A stretch of 17,755 bases of DNA, from contig JBKCHQ010000219.1 of NCBI GenBank assembly GCA_046302715.1, forward strand, positions 1 through 17,755, read 5' to 3'. The notes under the pieces are model-generated. The model made no database searches. It was given only the letters and a program-made list of their open reading frames with translations, and was not told where the DNA came from. Both the position numbers and the translations under genes were made by a program. Positions 1 to 6,709 of the stretch are shown here, piece by piece. How positions within the stretch are numbered: position 1 is the first letter of the stretch; every line of letters starts with the position of its first letter. Source of the DNA: CAMCXT01 sp046302715. GTDB taxonomy: Bacteria; Bacteroidota; Bacteroidia; M30B66.

Positions 1-736
1 TGTAAAGTATAAACAAATTATCTTCGGCGTCCATCTGTTCTGCAGGGCAGTCGGAGTCTACCTGTTCCATTTCGTGGTGCCACCAAACATCACGCTGTTC
101 CAACATATCAATGTCCCAACCCATATGATTATACACGATAACCCGATGCACACCTGGGCATTGCAACAGGGCTTCGTCCACCACCGATTTAAGCGGAATC
201 TGCTTGGCGCCACGGCATAATGCATCAGCAGTGATTACCATCGAACAAGAGGCATCATTTATTCGGTCGGATATGGACGTTGCTGAAAAACCAGCAAACA
301 CCACCGAATGTACTGCTCCTATGCGGGCACACGCCAAAGTAGCTATAGCCAATTCAGGTATCATGGGCATGTACAGGCAAACCCTGTCGCCTTTACGCAC
401 ACCGTTGCGCTTTAACACATTAGCAAATCGGCATACCAGAACATACAGCTCGCGGTAGGATATTCGTCGCACCTCATCGTTGGGATTATTGGGTTCAAAA
501 AGCAGGGCGGTATGCTCACCGCGTTCGCCAATATGTCGGTCGAGGCAATTTTCGGTAATGTTAATTTTACCGCCAATAAACCAAGAGCATTGGTAAGGAT
601 CGAAGCTCCAATCGAGCAGGCGGTCCCACTTTTTTTGCCATACCAGATTGGAGGCAATTTCTGCCCAAAATTGTTCGGGTTGTTCTATCGACTTTTGATA
701 TGCAGCAGCATATTGATCAAGGGTATTAATGCGCAT
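1..736 (-). CDS. acs: Acetyl-CoA synthetase, N-terminal 245 residues (3' end outside window)
   Basis: AMP-forming acetyl-CoA synthetase (acetate + ATP + CoA to acetyl-CoA), a cytoplasmic enzyme of acetate assimilation. The reading frame opens with an ATG at 734-736 and stays open to base 1. It begins MRINTLDQYAAAYQKS, has the N-terminal ACS cap (FWAEIA; LDWSFDPYQCSWFIGGKINITEN), then GDRVCLYMPMIPELAIATLACARIGA and the family hallmark HSVVFAGFSA, followed by SDRINDA. The window stops at DNLFILY, just before the expected TSGSTGKPKG phosphate-binding loop, so that loop, the adenylation core and the acetylated lysine cannot be inspected. It is the last gene of a minus-strand run after the Lrp regulator and Sua5, 33 bp behind Sua5, and is probably co-transcribed. 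Family assignment is firm. A propionyl-CoA synthetase is less likely but cannot be fully excluded from the N-terminus alone. Confidence 0.93.
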   Translation of the reverse strand, partial: MRINTLDQYAAAYQKSIEQPEQFWAEIASNLVWQKKWDRLLDWSFDPYQCSWFIGGKINITENCLDRHIGERGEHTALLFEPNNPNDEVRRISYRELYVLVCRFANVLKRNGVRKGDRVCLYMPMIPELAIATLACARIGAVHSVVFAGFSATSISDRINDASCSMVITADALCRGAKQIPLKSVVDEALLQCPGVHRVIVYNHMGWDIDMLEQRDVWWHHEMEQVDSDCPAEQMDAEDNLFILY

Positions 737-769
737 AGGTGTACTTTCAAAAACGAATTTAAGGAATAA

Positions 770-1741
770 TCATCGAGCATTATCTTCATCAGATGCGGCT
801 GCCCGCCGAAGCCGGTCGTTGATGGCCAAACCCAAACCTTGCGCGGGAAGCTCCTCAGCCAAAATTAGCGAAGCATCCATAGTGTCGGCCTCTCTTAACA
901 TGGCAAACAGCCTGGCAGCCGCTTCTTTTAAATCGTATGTTAAACTTAGCGATAACTGTCGCTCGGCGGGATAGCCTTGTTTCAAGGGTCCAAAAACCAA
1001 CAATAAAGGGTTTGAATTTCGGTGCGTTTCCAATAAACTATCAATTTTGCCAAACAACAAAGGTTTTGAAGGGGCATAATGACTTTTCAACGCGCCCGGT
1101 GCACGCGGATTGGAGCTTGTATTGGTGTTAATATTTACAGGCCCAATTACCGCCTCTATGTCTGCTATTGATAAACCACCGAGTCTGAAAACGGTAGGTG
1201 TACCATCCAGTAAACCCACAATAGTACTTTCTAAGCCCACTCTGCAAGAGCCACCGTCTAAAATATAGGGAATAGCAGCGCCCAGCTGATCGTTAACATG
1301 TTGCGCCGTTGTTGGACTAATGTATCCAAACGGATTGGCGCTTGGTGCAGCCAGCGGAAAGGTACATTCATGAAGTAATGCAAGCGCCATGGGATGCGCT
1401 GGAACCCGAAAAGCAGCCTCAGGTAAGCCGGAAGTGACTAAATCAGGAATTTTATCGGATCGGGGAAGCAATAACGTTAAGGGCCCGGGCCAAAAATGCT
1501 CGGCAAGCACTTTTAATACCGGAGGAAAATGTGCAATTAACGACGAAAGTGATTCAATTGTAGGCACATGAACGATGAGTGGATCGAAGAACGGACGGTT
1601 TTTAACCTCGAAAATGTCAACCAAACGCTCTGGATCTAGGGCATTGCCGGCCAAGCCATACACCGTTTCGGTAGGCATACCTACCAAACCGTGTTTAAGC
1701 CACTCGGCTGCTTTGAATACATCGGTTCCTATTTCGGCCAC
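770..1741 (-). CDS. L-threonylcarbamoyladenylate synthase, Sua5 type
   Basis: Makes threonylcarbamoyl-AMP from threonine, bicarbonate and ATP for the universal t6A37 modification of ANN-decoding tRNAs; cytoplasmic. The YrdC domain fills about residues 8-200: PTETVYGL at 23-30, the K-x-R motif at 47-49 (KNRPFFDP), APSAN at 132-136 and GLEST at 169-173. A linker with PGALKSHYAP (215-224, usual form PGM-HYAP) leads into a C-terminal Sua5 domain ending in QGLGLAINDRLRRAA. At 323 residues it is the long Sua5 form, not the short TsaC form (about 190). It lies 11 bp downstream of the Lrp-type regulator and 33 bp upstream of acs on the same strand, so the three are probably one transcript. All expected motifs are intact. 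Confidence 0.95.
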   Translation of the reverse strand: MAEIGTDVFKAAEWLKHGLVGMPTETVYGLAGNALDPERLVDIFEVKNRPFFDPLIVHVPTIESLSSLIAHFPPVLKVLAEHFWPGPLTLLLPRSDKIPDLVTSGLPEAAFRVPAHPMALALLHECTFPLAAPSANPFGYISPTTAQHVNDQLGAAIPYILDGGSCRVGLESTIVGLLDGTPTVFRLGGLSIADIEAVIGPVNINTNTSSNPRAPGALKSHYAPSKPLLFGKIDSLLETHRNSNPLLLVFGPLKQGYPAERQLSLSLTYDLKEAAARLFAMLREADTMDASLILAEELPAQGLGLAINDRLRRAAASDEDNAR

Positions 1742-1752
1742 AATAAATAGAA

Positions 1753-2217
1753 TTAAACAATTTTTACCTGACGCGAAAAGCCTTCTTCGAGCGTAATAAA
1801 AGTTTCGGTGCGTTGGATGCCTGGTATGGGCTGCACCTTCTCGTTAAGAACAAACCTTAAATGTGCCGTATCGCGACACATTACTTTGGCAAAAATACTG
1901 TACACACCGGTAGTATAATGCATTTCAACTATTTCAGGAATTGTTTTCATTTGCTCTTTTACCGTTTCATACACCGATCCCTTTTCGAGAAATATGCCAA
2001 TAAACGCACAAATATCATAACCCATTATGGACGGGTTTATGTTGAGCTGAGAGCCCGTAACCAAGCCAAGCTCCATCATTTTTTTCATGCGCACATGAAT
2101 GGTTCCGGCAGAAACATCGAGCTGTTTGGCAATTTCGGTGTAGGGCACAACGGCATCTTTCATCAATATGGAAAGAATACTGCGGTCTAACTGATCAATG
2201 TCGGAGTGTTTGCTCAT
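1753..2217 (-). CDS. Lrp/AsnC-family transcriptional regulator
   Basis: A 154-residue feast/famine-type DNA-binding regulator, the usual family length. The N-terminal winged helix-turn-helix covers about residues 8-60 (LDRSILSILMKDAVVPYTEIAKQ, then SAGTIHVRMKKMMELGLV as recognition region). The C-terminal half is the RAM/AsnC ligand and oligomerisation domain (about 68-150), with GYDICAFIGIFLEKGS and the typical EIVEMHYTTGVYSIFAKVMCRD. The ligand (usually an amino acid or related small molecule) cannot be told from sequence. It heads the run regulator-sua5-acs. An 8-bp-arm inverted repeat starts directly upstream of its ATG (2218-2245), in the divergent region shared with the repeat protein at 2277, and is a candidate autoregulatory site. 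Confidence 0.93.
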   Translation of the reverse strand: MSKHSDIDQLDRSILSILMKDAVVPYTEIAKQLDVSAGTIHVRMKKMMELGLVTGSQLNINPSIMGYDICAFIGIFLEKGSVYETVKEQMKTIPEIVEMHYTTGVYSIFAKVMCRDTAHLRFVLNEKVQPIPGIQRTETFITLEEGFSRQVKIV

Positions 2218-2245
2218 ATCTTTGATCTATATTAACGTCAAAGAT
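2218..2245. promoter_or_regulatory. Inverted repeat between divergent lrp-type gene and repeat protein (candidate operator)
   Basis: Arms ATCTTTGA (2218-2225) and TCAAAGAT (2238-2245) are perfect reverse complements separated by 12 bp; arm centres are 20 bp apart, two helical turns. It abuts the ATG of the Lrp-type regulator and lies about 30 bp from the preferred start of the divergent secreted protein. The inner core TTTGA-N12-TCAAA recurs at 14685-14706. Position next to a regulator gene suggests an operator; which protein binds is inference. Confidence 0.45.
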
Positions 2246-2276
2246 GCATCAAATCAAACGAATTACAGAATGTAAA

Positions 2277-2759
2277 ATGTATAAAAGCAGCAGCCTCATC
2301 ACAATCATGATTTGGCTCACCTGTTTGGTAACTGATGCACAGATTATTATTTACAAGGGAAATTCAAATTACAGCAGCGACATACTTTTCTCCATAAAAG
2401 ACAATAAGGTATATGCTAAAAACAGCCTATACAGCAGCGATGTATTGCTCAACTTTGATGCTAAAACTGTGTATAAAGGCAATTCTAATTACTCATCCGA
2501 TATTCTGTTTAATATTTCAGACAATAAGGTGTATAAGGGTCGTTCAAATTATTCCAGCGATTTGATGTTTACCATAAAAGATGGAAAAATCTACAAAGGC
2601 GCATCAAATTATTCGTCAGATATCTTGGCGAACCGAGCAGATTTAAAAGTCTATCGAAAAAACTCAAATTACTCGGGTGATATTTTATACCGCTATTCTG
2701 ATGATCTGACATTGATTGAATTTGTGGCCATTTGGTACCTCTACAACTACCAATATTAG
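2277..2759 (+). CDS. Secreted protein of six 20-residue Y-K-G-N-S-N-Y-S-S-D repeats (beta-flower-like)
   Basis: Function unknown. I prefer the ATG at 2277 over the in-frame ATG at 2244 because it places a clean Sec signal peptide at the N-terminus (MYKSSSLITIMIWLTCLVTDAQ region, cleavage after residue 21 or 22), giving 160 residues. Residues 25-144 are six tandem 20-residue units with consensus VYKGNSNYSSDILF followed by a six-residue turn of the N-I-x-D-N-K kind. Units 1, 3, 4 and 5 are closest; unit 2 starts VYAKNSLYSSD and unit 6 VYRKNSNYSGD. The tail (145-160) is aromatic: TLIEFVAIWYLYNYQY. The alternation of short hydrophobic strands and polar turns suggests closed beta-hairpin repeats; I recall Bacteroidota proteins annotated as 4- or 5-fold beta-flower with similar units, but that link is from memory. 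It is divergent from the Lrp-type regulator and ends facing the YceI gene. Confidence 0.82.
   Translation: MYKSSSLITIMIWLTCLVTDAQIIIYKGNSNYSSDILFSIKDNKVYAKNSLYSSDVLLNFDAKTVYKGNSNYSSDILFNISDNKVYKGRSNYSSDLMFTIKDGKIYKGASNYSSDILANRADLKVYRKNSNYSGDILYRYSDDLTLIEFVAIWYLYNYQY
2349..2708 (+). repeat. Six tandem 60-bp coding repeats
   Basis: Six in-frame 60-bp units encode the 20-residue repeats of the secreted protein. The protein motif NYSSD or a near variant is kept in all units while codons differ (for example Ser-Ser as AGC-AGC, TCA-TCC, TCC-AGC and TCG-TCA), so these are old repeats held by protein-level selection, not a recent DNA expansion. Confidence 0.85.
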
Positions 2760-2811
2760 ATGAGGGTTAGCATAAATCTACTCTCGTGCTAAATATTGAA
2801 AGTGATAAACT

Positions 2812-2840
2812 AAAAAAGCTGGCAAAACATTGCCAGCTTT
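2812..2840 (-). terminator. Terminator downstream of the YceI gene
   Basis: A perfect 10-bp stem, AAAGCTGGCA (2815-2824) with TGCCAGCTTT (2831-2840), has a 6-nt loop. The A-run at 2812-2817 becomes a U-tract on the minus strand, so it fits termination of the MarR-YceI transcript. It lies between convergent genes and may also slow transcription from the plus strand, where the U-tract is short. Confidence 0.8.
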
Positions 2841-2868
2841 CAGAACAATTTGATTAAAAGTTTTAGCT

Positions 2869-3528
2869 TTACGAAGCTTTTTTCGCGGAGATGTTAAGCT
2901 TTACATCAAAATTATCATTGATGGCTTTATCCGCTAGATCCTTGAAGAATTTACCCGAACCATATTTGATATCCCACTCCGTACGATCAATAGGGAATTC
3001 AGCACTTGCATTTACAGCGTCATCAGTAAGTTGAACCTTTGCGGGAAAGGATATGGCTTTGGAAATGCCCTTAATGGTTAGGTTGCCTTTGAGCGTGTAA
3101 TTAGGTGCATCCGTTGCAGCATTTGCAATCGGTTCGGCAGATATAAGCTCAAATGTAGCTTCAGGATTTGTGGATGTATTAAAAAAATCTTCAGAATTAA
3201 GATGAGCAGTAAGCTTAGCATTGGTTTCTGCTTCTGTAATGTCTGCAACCTTGATAGATTTCATATCCATGGTAAACATTCCTGCGATCAATTTTCCGCC
3301 TTGAACCTTAAGTTCGCCCGACTTAATTTTTAGTGTACCGTTATGCTTACCCGTTACCTTTGAAGCAAACCACTCCATTTTTGTAGCGGCAGTGTCCATA
3401 ACAAATGCCTGGGCAGAAGAATCGGCTTTAGCAGCCGTTTGAGCTTCTTCTGTTTTCGAAGCATTTTGTCTACATGAGGCCAAAAAGCCAAGGGTAATTA
3501 AGGATGAAAACACGATTACTTTTTTCAT
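2869..3528 (-). CDS. YceI-family lipoprotein
   Basis: A 219-residue exported protein. A lipoprotein signal peptide (MKKVIVFSSLITLGFLASC) ends in the lipobox L-A-S-C with the lipidated Cys at 19, followed by a low-complexity linker (about 20-42). The YceI domain runs from about 44 to 217: DTAATKMEWFASKVTGKHNGTLKIKSG opens the lipocalin-like barrel, then GMFTMDMKSIKV, the FFNTSTNPEATFEL region, LKGNLTIKGISKAISFP and a closing DRTEWDIKYGSGKFF. Family members are beta-barrels that bind polyprenoid or other apolar chains in the periplasm; the ligand here is not known. It follows the MarR regulator by 29 bp on the same strand, so it is very likely controlled by it. Typical length, no missing parts. 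Confidence 0.93.
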   Translation of the reverse strand: MKKVIVFSSLITLGFLASCRQNASKTEEAQTAAKADSSAQAFVMDTAATKMEWFASKVTGKHNGTLKIKSGELKVQGGKLIAGMFTMDMKSIKVADITEAETNAKLTAHLNSEDFFNTSTNPEATFELISAEPIANAATDAPNYTLKGNLTIKGISKAISFPAKVQLTDDAVNASAEFPIDRTEWDIKYGSGKFFKDLADKAINDNFDVKLNISAKKAS

Positions 3529-3557
3529 AAAATATAGAGATTTAAGGGTTAAATTTT

Positions 3558-4019
3558 CTATTCGTTGAATTTAGCGCGGCCTTTGTCTAACAAATCATTC
3601 AGTAATTCAGCTTCTGCTTCAGAAAGAACACCTTCGCCAAAGAAAAATTCATGTTCCAACACATCGATTTTCTCCAAGATTTTAAGACCTGCATCAGTAA
3701 TACCAACTTCCACACTACGTCGGTCTTTAGGAGACACTTTACGTGTAACAAGTTTCTTGGTAAATAACTTGTCCACAATACGCGAGGCATTACTAGATTT
3801 ATCGAGCATGCGCTCAATAAGGTCATTAACACTGGTGCTGTTGGGGTGTTGACCGCGTAGGATGCGTAAAATGTTAAATTGAGGGATAGTTAAACCAAAT
3901 TGCTTTAGCATACGCATGTGACGATTTTGTATCGTACTTACAGTGTACACCAAATTGATTCCCGCTTTTTGAAAAGGACTTTTGAAACGGTACTGCTTTA
4001 TCTCATCCTCTAATTTCAT
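3558..4019 (-). CDS. MarR-family transcriptional regulator
   Basis: A 153-residue winged-helix repressor. The core runs from about residue 30 to 145: LTIPQFNILRILRGQHPNS, recognition helix region LIERMLDKSSNASRIVDKLF, then the wing KKLVTRKVSPKDRRSVEVGI (the D-R-R motif is the classic wing signature) and a dimerising C-terminal helix. Family members dissociate from DNA on binding small phenolic or oxidised ligands; none can be named here. It is first in a two-gene unit with the YceI lipoprotein, 29 bp apart. Directly upstream lies a perfect 18-bp inverted repeat overlapping a TAnnTTTG -7 box, which suggests negative autoregulation. The ATG at 4019 agrees with the usual family N-terminus (KLEDEIKQ...). 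Confidence 0.94.
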   Translation of the reverse strand: MKLEDEIKQYRFKSPFQKAGINLVYTVSTIQNRHMRMLKQFGLTIPQFNILRILRGQHPNSTSVNDLIERMLDKSSNASRIVDKLFTKKLVTRKVSPKDRRSVEVGITDAGLKILEKIDVLEHEFFFGEGVLSEAEAELLNDLLDKGRAKFNE

Positions 4020-4023
4020 AATG

Positions 4024-4031
4024 CAAATATA
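4024..4031 (-). promoter_or_regulatory. -7 box of the marR-yceI promoter
   Basis: Read on the minus strand the bases are TATATTTG, a full match to the Bacteroidota -7 consensus TAnnTTTG. Only four bases (CATT) separate it from the ATG, so the transcript would start at or very near the initiation codon. I see no convincing -33 TTTG at the usual spacing. Confidence 0.5.
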
Positions 4032-4045
4032 TGTACTTACATATA
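4028..4045. promoter_or_regulatory. Perfect 18-bp inverted repeat, candidate MarR operator
   Basis: TATATGTA-CT-TACATATA: 8-bp arms with a 2-bp centre, the size and symmetry of operators bound by MarR dimers. It overlaps the -7 box at 4024-4031 and lies 9 bp from the MarR ATG, so occupancy would block RNA polymerase. Binding by this MarR protein is inference from position and symmetry. Confidence 0.65.
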
Positions 4046-4325
4046 ATGTTTATACCTATTAGATATGGAACTTAAATAAAAAAATTATAACATTGAATTA
4101 CAGGCTTATAAATTCAATTCGCCATTTTAGAAATCAATTTCACCCCTTAATTTTTAACCCAATTTGCACAATAGGATGGCACAATTCGCAGTATGGTCCA
4201 AATGAACTTTATGATTCGGCAGGATTAACCTGAACGCATCAAAAAGCGTTAAAGTGCTAAGTATTGGCATATTTTATTTCTACTGCTTGATCCAAGTTTA
4301 ACGCTTACATGTTGGCGGTTAAAAT
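4046..4325. other. Intergenic region with a wide inverted repeat, no gene seen
   Basis: AT-rich 280-bp spacer between the Usp 3' end and the MarR promoter. The only clear structure is a 10-bp inverted repeat, AAGCGTTAAA (4244-4253) and TTTAACGCTT (4297-4306), with a 43-bp spacer. It lies 20-80 bp downstream of the Usp stop codon, so it could form in the 3' untranslated region. No U-tract follows it. Confidence 0.4.
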
Positions 4326-5198
4326 TTATCGAAACATTGCCTGTCCGGTAATTTTACTGCTTTCAAATGCATTAATACAAAACACGGGAATTTGTGCCTC
4401 ATTGGCAATTACATCCTGTTCGTCGGGCCCGATAAAAAATTCAGAAAGCGTAAATTCTTCCTGCGAAACCAACATAATTAAATCGGCATTTATGGAAATG
4501 GAAAATCGAATTATTTCTTTAAAGAAGGGCTTTCGACCTGCCGCTGTATGCAATTCAAAATCAACACCTCGCTTTTTCAGGTAACGCTCGGCGTACTGCA
4601 TGTTTATTTCCACTTTCTGGGCCGTGTATTCATCGCTTTCACGCTCGGCCAGAAGATAAAATTTACATTGGTAGAGTTTACTCCATTCGGCGGCCCAAGT
4701 GAGCTTCTGTCTCGATTCGGGCTCATAGGTAAACGGCAAAACAATGCGTTTGAAGCCATGATCGGCCATGGGGCGTTCCTGTACCACCATAAACGGAATT
4801 TCGCCACCCGAACTAATCATTTTAAACGTGTGGCTGCCAAAAATATGCTGTAAGCCCCGCACGCCATGTGTTGCAATAACCACAACGGCAGCCTGTAACT
4901 TTTGCGCCCATTCGCCGATGGTTTCAAACACAGAACCCCGTTTTATCAAAACATTGGTTTCAATGCCCGTTTGTTCAAATAAATCCTCAGCCAGATTTTC
5001 CAATTTGGCGGTTACCTCTTCCATGTGAAGCTTAAAAGTATGCTCGGTTTCCAAAAAGCCCCGATGAACAACATGCAGTAACGTGATGTTCTTTTTTAAC
5101 ACAAGTGCCAAGGCAGATGCGTAATTCATACTATTTCGGGTTACCGACGAAAAATCGACCGGAACTAAAATTGTCTTGGTTTCTTCGAGGCTTTTCAT
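4326..5198 (-). CDS. Tandem-domain universal stress protein (UspA family)
   Basis: A 290-residue cytoplasmic protein with two Usp domains. Domain 1 (about 7-142) starts KTILVPVDFSSVTRNSMNYA (the D of VPVDFS contacts nucleotide in the family) and ends with the ATP-binding type loop THGVRGLQHIFGSHTFKMIS and PFMVVQ. Domain 2 (about 148-280) starts FKRIVLPFTYEP and ends with LIMLVSQEEFTLSEFFIGP and PVFCIN; it lacks the VD aspartate and the G-x-x-G-G-S loop, so only domain 1 looks able to bind ATP. This asymmetry is common in tandem Usp proteins of Bacteroidota. The gene is divergent from the UMF1 transporter, with only 56 bp between starts, and shares its promoter region. Exact stress role unknown. 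Confidence 0.9.
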   Translation of the reverse strand: MKSLEETKTILVPVDFSSVTRNSMNYASALALVLKKNITLLHVVHRGFLETEHTFKLHMEEVTAKLENLAEDLFEQTGIETNVLIKRGSVFETIGEWAQKLQAAVVVIATHGVRGLQHIFGSHTFKMISSGGEIPFMVVQERPMADHGFKRIVLPFTYEPESRQKLTWAAEWSKLYQCKFYLLAERESDEYTAQKVEINMQYAERYLKKRGVDFELHTAAGRKPFFKEIIRFSISINADLIMLVSQEEFTLSEFFIGPDEQDVIANEAQIPVFCINAFESSKITGQAMFR

Positions 5199-5239
5199 AT
5201 GTTTGGGATATTTGGTTGAACGTATTTTTATTTTTATTT

Positions 5240-5247
5240 CAAATTTA
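5240..5247 (-). promoter_or_regulatory. Possible -7 box for the universal stress protein gene
   Basis: The minus-strand bases are TAAATTTG, a full match to TAnnTTTG, 41 bp upstream of the Usp ATG. No good -33 element is visible, and the site lies in AT-rich DNA, so the call is tentative. Confidence 0.35.
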
Positions 5248-5254
5248 TTCTGTT

Positions 5255-6583
5255 TTGGATAAATTAAATTCTAAAAAATCTATAAAAGGCGACAAAAAAG
5301 CTATACGCGCTTGGTGGATGTTTGATTGGGCCAACTCGGTGTACCAGCTCAGCATTACATCGGCTATTCTCCCTGCCTATTATCATGCTGTTTCCACAAA
5401 AAACGGAACTCAATACGTAGATTTTTTTGGATTTCAAGTGCTTAATACCAGTTTGTACGCATGGGCTGTTTCGGCGGCATTTCTTATCGTTGCCCTTATT
5501 TCTCCCCTACTCGGTGTTCTTGCCGATGCTACCGGACGCAGGTTGTTATTTATGCGATTTTTCACCTGGCTCGGAGCGCTTTCCTGCGCATCCTTGTATT
5601 TTCTCACGCCCCAAACAATTAGCTGGGGCATGCTTTCGTTTGTACTGGCTGGCGTAGGCTATTCAGGTGCCTTAGTTTTTTACAATGCCTGGCTCCCCGA
5701 AATTGCGCCTGAAGGCAAAGAAGATCAGATATCTGCCAAGGGTTATGCTTTAGGATATTTGGGTGGCATAATACTTTTGCTTATCAACTTAAGCATGATT
5801 TTGCATCCAGAATGGTATGGTATTGAGGGCAAAGGAATGCCGGCACGCATTTCATTTATTACCGTAGGAGTTTGGTGGCTACTTTTCGCCCAGATTACCT
5901 TCAAGGTATTGCCAGATAAATTAAAACCAAGTCGGACAGATAATTTAAATCGATCGCTCTACACAAGAGGTTATCGTGAATTGATGGATGTTTGGAAAAA
6001 ATTTAAAGCCGATGCTTCCATGCTGCGCTATTTAATGGCCTATTTTTTTACCATGATGGCTGTATTGACTATTATGTACATGGCTGCTAATTTTGGAAAA
6101 AAAGAGCTTGGTTTAGATGATAAAGTACTCATCCCAACCGTATTGCTCATTCAATTACTGGGTATTGCAGGCGCCTTAGTGTTTGCCAGAATCGCCGAGC
6201 GCATTGGCAGTATTCGTACGCTGCAGGCATTAATAATGGTATGGATAGCCTTATGCTGTGCAACTTGGTTTGTGCAAACAGCTGCGCATTTTATGATCCT
6301 TGCCTCGGGAGTTGGTTTAGTGATGGGAGCCGTGCAGGCTTTAGCAAGATCGGGATGGGCAAAACTGCTACCCGATGTCAACGAACATACCGCATTTTTT
6401 AGCTTTTATGATGTCACCGAAAAACTGTCGGTGGTTTCGGGTACCTTTCTTTTTGGTTTGCTGGAATGGCTCACAGGTTCGATGAGGGCCTCTGTACTTA
6501 TGCTGGCATTGTTTTTTATTATAGCATTCGTAATTTTTACACCCTTGAGAAAGGAAAAAAGACTACAATCCAGAACAAAGTAA
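5255..6583 (+). CDS. MFS transporter, UMF1/Atg22-like family
   Basis: A 442-residue inner-membrane protein of the major facilitator superfamily with about 12 hydrophobic segments. It opens with the UMF1 signature AIRAWWMFDWANSVYQLSI, and has SPLLGVLADATGRR (the A-like loop 2-3 motif), then GYALGYLGGIILLLINL. The second half includes FFTMMAVLTIMYMAANFGKKEL and VGLVMGAVQALARSGWAKLLP, typical of this group. The frame is open from 5105, but upstream codons overlap the divergent Usp gene, and no ATG lies before the conserved start; the TTG at 5255 (DKLNSKKSIKGDKKAIRAWW following) gives the family length. The substrate is unknown; bacterial relatives are annotated only as MFS transporters. The start codon is the least certain part. 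Confidence 0.88.
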   Translation: MDKLNSKKSIKGDKKAIRAWWMFDWANSVYQLSITSAILPAYYHAVSTKNGTQYVDFFGFQVLNTSLYAWAVSAAFLIVALISPLLGVLADATGRRLLFMRFFTWLGALSCASLYFLTPQTISWGMLSFVLAGVGYSGALVFYNAWLPEIAPEGKEDQISAKGYALGYLGGIILLLINLSMILHPEWYGIEGKGMPARISFITVGVWWLLFAQITFKVLPDKLKPSRTDNLNRSLYTRGYRELMDVWKKFKADASMLRYLMAYFFTMMAVLTIMYMAANFGKKELGLDDKVLIPTVLLIQLLGIAGALVFARIAERIGSIRTLQALIMVWIALCCATWFVQTAAHFMILASGVGLVMGAVQALARSGWAKLLPDVNEHTAFFSFYDVTEKLSVVSGTFLFGLLEWLTGSMRASVLMLALFFIIAFVIFTPLRKEKRLQSRTK

Positions 6584-6664
6584 ACGTAGTAAGATTAGTT
6601 AAGAGCGTTAACGAATTTTAACCCTTTTAAATTAATTTTATGGTCAAAGCATGAAACTTTTTTA

Positions 6665-6672
6665 TAATTTTG
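6665..6672 (+). promoter_or_regulatory. -7 box of the sigma factor promoter
   Basis: TAATTTTG matches TAnnTTTG fully and lies 37 bp before the ATG of the primary sigma factor gene, a sensible leader length. A TTTATGG at 6637-6643 is only a partial -33 match. Confidence 0.5.
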
Positions 6673-6709
6673 CCGATTGAATTAGCGAATCCTTACTCGA
6701 ACTTTATCC

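Noticed and set aside
4326..4584. Plus-strand open frame antisense to the Usp gene
   Set aside because: Mirror frame of a well-supported Usp protein, with no family features.
5105..5254. Upstream extension of the UMF1 transporter frame
   Set aside because: It overlaps the divergent Usp gene and adds about 50 residues not expected in the family; no ATG is present.
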